Of a stretch of 64,000 bases of DNA, positions 62,301 through 64,000 are shown piece by piece; positions within the stretch are counted from its first letter, which is position 1, and the number at the start of each line of letters is the position of its first letter. The position numbers and the translations under genes are program-made. The notes beneath the pieces are model-generated. The model searched no databases, had not been told where the DNA came from, and saw nothing but the letters and a program-made list of their open reading frames with translations. Origin of the DNA: Silene noctiflora (Eukaryota > Streptophyta > Magnoliopsida > Caryophyllales > Caryophyllaceae); contig VHZZ01000021.1 in NCBI GenBank assembly GCA_009801015.1, positions 454,326 through 518,325 on the forward strand, read 5' to 3'.

Positions 62301-64000
62301 AGAGTCCTTACCACTCACACCAGCCAACTTTGGTGATAGTAACATGTTTTTAATTATAATCTGCAAGGTCTCGTATATTGCTCGGACTCGTTAGAAGTGT
62401 CCGACACATATAATTAATTGTGTTAGATTCTCTTATTTTATGATAAATCGTTATATTTTGGGATATAATGAAATGTTAGAATGTCGAAGTATAACAATGT
62501 CGTGAATCTAAATGTGAGATATTTCTCTAAATTAACTTTTTCTATAATATCTTTCATTTTGTTAGCTTTTAGTTTATTCAATGAATAGTTTTATTGTAAT
62601 TAAAACATAGTATTAGAGTTAATGGATTTCTTGACAAATTTTGATAGAATAATTTAAAATAGTACAGATCTCGCGCCATTGCGCGGTATATAGAGTTTTT
62701 ATTTTTTTAGTGTATTTTGATATTTAATATTTCTCTCTTTTGTATCTTGATATTTCTCTCTTTTGTATTTGATATGAAATAAAAAATTTGAAATGGAAAA
62801 CTAATCAAAGAGAATTAAGTTAAGGTGTGATTTTTTTTAAATGAATTATTTTGTCACGAAACTAATAGTAAATACTAAATATATGTCAAATTATTATCTA
62901 CAGTAATATATTATTGCATTATTAAAAAATTTAACAACATCTANAGTAATATATTANTGCGTTATTCAAAAATTTAGCAACNTCTACAGTAATATATTAT
63001 TGCATTATTCAAAAAATTANCAACTTATAGTTTATAGTTTAAAACCAATTTTAATTTATTTTAATGAAAAATCATAATTATAAACTTAATTAAATGATTA
63101 GAGTTTAATTATAAGAATATATTCATTAAAAAATATAATAATGTAATGAAATAAAGTTTTACTTATTATCTTATTTAGCTAGATGTCATTTAGAGGGAAA
63201 ACTAAGAGAATTTTTATTCTCTTAGTACTAAGGAGGATGCTCAAGAAAAATTAAAGTGTATATAAAACCGTTATATTAGTACAATAGTTCTTATATAAAA
63301 CCGTTTCACAGGTTTTTGATAACAAGGACAGCAGTGTTTTGTTATATGATTTTACGATGTTTTATGGTAAAACCGCTAATAGGGGGACTTACTCGAAATG
63401 CGTTTTGTATAAATTTGCAGGGATTTAGAAAGATTGATCCAGATAAATGGGAATTTGCTAATGAAGGGTTTTTAAGAGGGCAAAAACAACTTTTGAAGAA
63501 TATAAAGAGAAGAAAAAACCCATCTCAACCTTGTCATTCACAAGGTATAGACCCTTGTGTAGAGGTAGGTAGATTCGGATTTGACGAAGAAGTAGACCGA
63601 TTAAAGCGAGATAAGCAAGTTTTAATGGCGGAATTAGTGAAGTTAAGACAGCAACAACAGAACACAAGAGCTTACTTACAAGCCATGGAGCAAAGGTTAC
63701 AAGTCACAGAATCGAAACAGCAACATATGATGAACTTCTTAGCAAGAGCAATGCAAAATCCGACTTTCTTACAACAATTGGTTCAACAAAAGGCGAAAAG
63801 GAAAGAACTTGAAGAGGTCATAAGCAAGAAAAGAAGACGTCCTATCGAGCAAGGACTCGAGCAGGGACTAAAGGGTCATTCAGTAAAGGTTGAGCCTTTG
63901 GAGTTTGGTGGTTCCTGTGGGGTGAATGAACTCGAGGCGCTTGCTCTTGAAATGCAAGGTCACAGTAGATTAGAATTTGATCGAAGTCAGGACCAGTTCG
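59397..64000 (+). CDS. HSFA7B: Class A heat-shock transcription factor (HSFA2/A7-like), partial at the window edge
   Basis: Exon 1 (59397-59702) and exon 2 (63421 to beyond 64000) join in phase 0 and give 295 residues so far. The DNA-binding domain (about 40-134) is complete: [40 protein letters not shown], then [20 protein letters not shown]. The intron falls at the position conserved in all plant HSFs. HR-A/B follows ([20 protein letters not shown] and [11 protein letters not shown]), with the long insertion typical of class A, then a nuclear signal KKRRRP. The C-terminal AHA activation motifs lie outside the window. HSFA2/A7 proteins bind heat-shock elements and sustain the heat response. 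Gene order favours A7; sequence alone also allows A2. The 3.7-kb intron is full of repeats. Confidence 0.9.
59703..60807 (+). other. HSF intron, 5' part
   Basis: The sequence is very AT-rich, with a Stowaway-like fragment (tatactccgtccgtctcatt, 59718-59740) just after the donor. No coding region is supported. Confidence 0.5.
60780..60811 (+). mobile_element. Probable Helitron 3' end in the HSF intron
   Basis: The sequence accgcacatttattacgcgg followed by gatctaaactaa|t resembles the plant Helitron terminus (hairpin, gatct, CTRR, then T). The hairpin is weak and the 5' end is not identified. Confidence 0.4.
61093..61285. mobile_element. Foldback MITE, family A, copy 8, in the HSF intron
   Basis: The element starts cacaaattctcattgtagac and ends gtcttcaatgagac, so both outer ends match the same terminus and make it more symmetric than other copies. 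Inner arms are actatccgtctaaagctgaa and cttcagctttagacggatag. Confidence 0.7.
61610..62110 (+). repeat. GGGTC-rich degenerate repeat in the HSF intron
   Basis: Many copies of gggtc, including gggtcgggtcgggtcgggtc near 61672-61690, are mixed with tttcgggt and gggttatt words. The plus strand has closely spaced GGG runs. Similar but weaker sequence occurs near 1918-2170. Confidence 0.7.
62368..62510. mobile_element. Degenerate family B-type MITE in the HSF intron
   Basis: The left end gtatattgctcggactcgtt is followed by gaagtgtccgacaca. The right side has gaatgtcgaagtataacaat. The element is eroded, and the ends resemble a tgttgctcggactc MITE type found widely in plants. Confidence 0.4.
62661..62695 (-). 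mobile_element. Possible degenerate Helitron 3' end, minus strand
   Basis: On the minus strand, accgcgcaatggcgcgagat followed by ctgtacta has a strong hairpin and the gatct word, but the terminal CTRR is not intact. Short AT-rich tandem words (cagtaatatattattgc, 62900-63010, with single Ns) follow on the plus strand. Confidence 0.3.

Overview
The window is plant nuclear DNA. The genes have many short exons with GT-AG introns, the spacers are AT-rich, and every intact protein belongs to a land-plant family. MITEs, a SINE, a Helitron and satellite repeats fill the gaps. A eudicot is clear. An order such as Caryophyllales is only a guess from the repeat style. Two N gaps (34182-34426 and 57615-58044) mark assembly breaks.

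Six host genes could be rebuilt exon by exon with consistent reading phase. In order they are a NIMA-related kinase (NEK4-like, +, 5037-9062), a 2OG-Fe(II) oxygenase-like protein (+, 10030-13497), a FORKED1/VAN3-binding protein with DUF828 and PH-like domains (+, 22139-27969), a LIFEGUARD/BAX-inhibitor membrane protein of the BIL4/LFG4 type (-, 35171-37601), a large PP2C phosphatase/protein kinase fusion of the PP2C51 type (-, 41206-55766, 20 coding exons), and a class A heat-shock factor (+, from 59397, running off the right edge). From memory, this is the same series as Arabidopsis At3g63280 (NEK4), At3g63290, At3g63300 (FKD1), At3g63310 (BIL4), At3g63340 (PP2C51) and At3g63350 (HSFA7B), so the window looks like an old conserved gene block. 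The genes do not form one pathway: they cover microtubule/growth signalling, auxin-vein patterning, brassinosteroid/cell-death membrane signalling, reversible phosphorylation and heat stress.

The space between and inside the genes is repeat-rich. About eight copies of one foldback MITE family and about six of a second (CTCCGAC-ended) family are scattered across intergenic DNA and introns. Other elements include Tourist-like MITEs with TAA/TTA target duplications, a Stowaway MITE, a SINE with a perfect 15-bp target duplication, a small Helitron with both ends visible, a near-perfect long hairpin (19220-19629), a degenerate satellite of about 315 bp (28505-33870), a tandem-repeat intron in the oxygenase gene, and a TIR-bounded minisatellite (57436-58356). 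A broken receptor-like-protein gene lies at 39001-39535. Unidentified coding-like DNA lies just beyond the PP2C51 stop codon.

No tRNA, rRNA or CRISPR array was seen. Nothing was found that is clearly a new multi-gene system. The most unusual items are the phosphatase/kinase fusion with its secretory leader, the duplicated FKD1 promoter segment, the G-box-bearing satellite, and the long hairpin.
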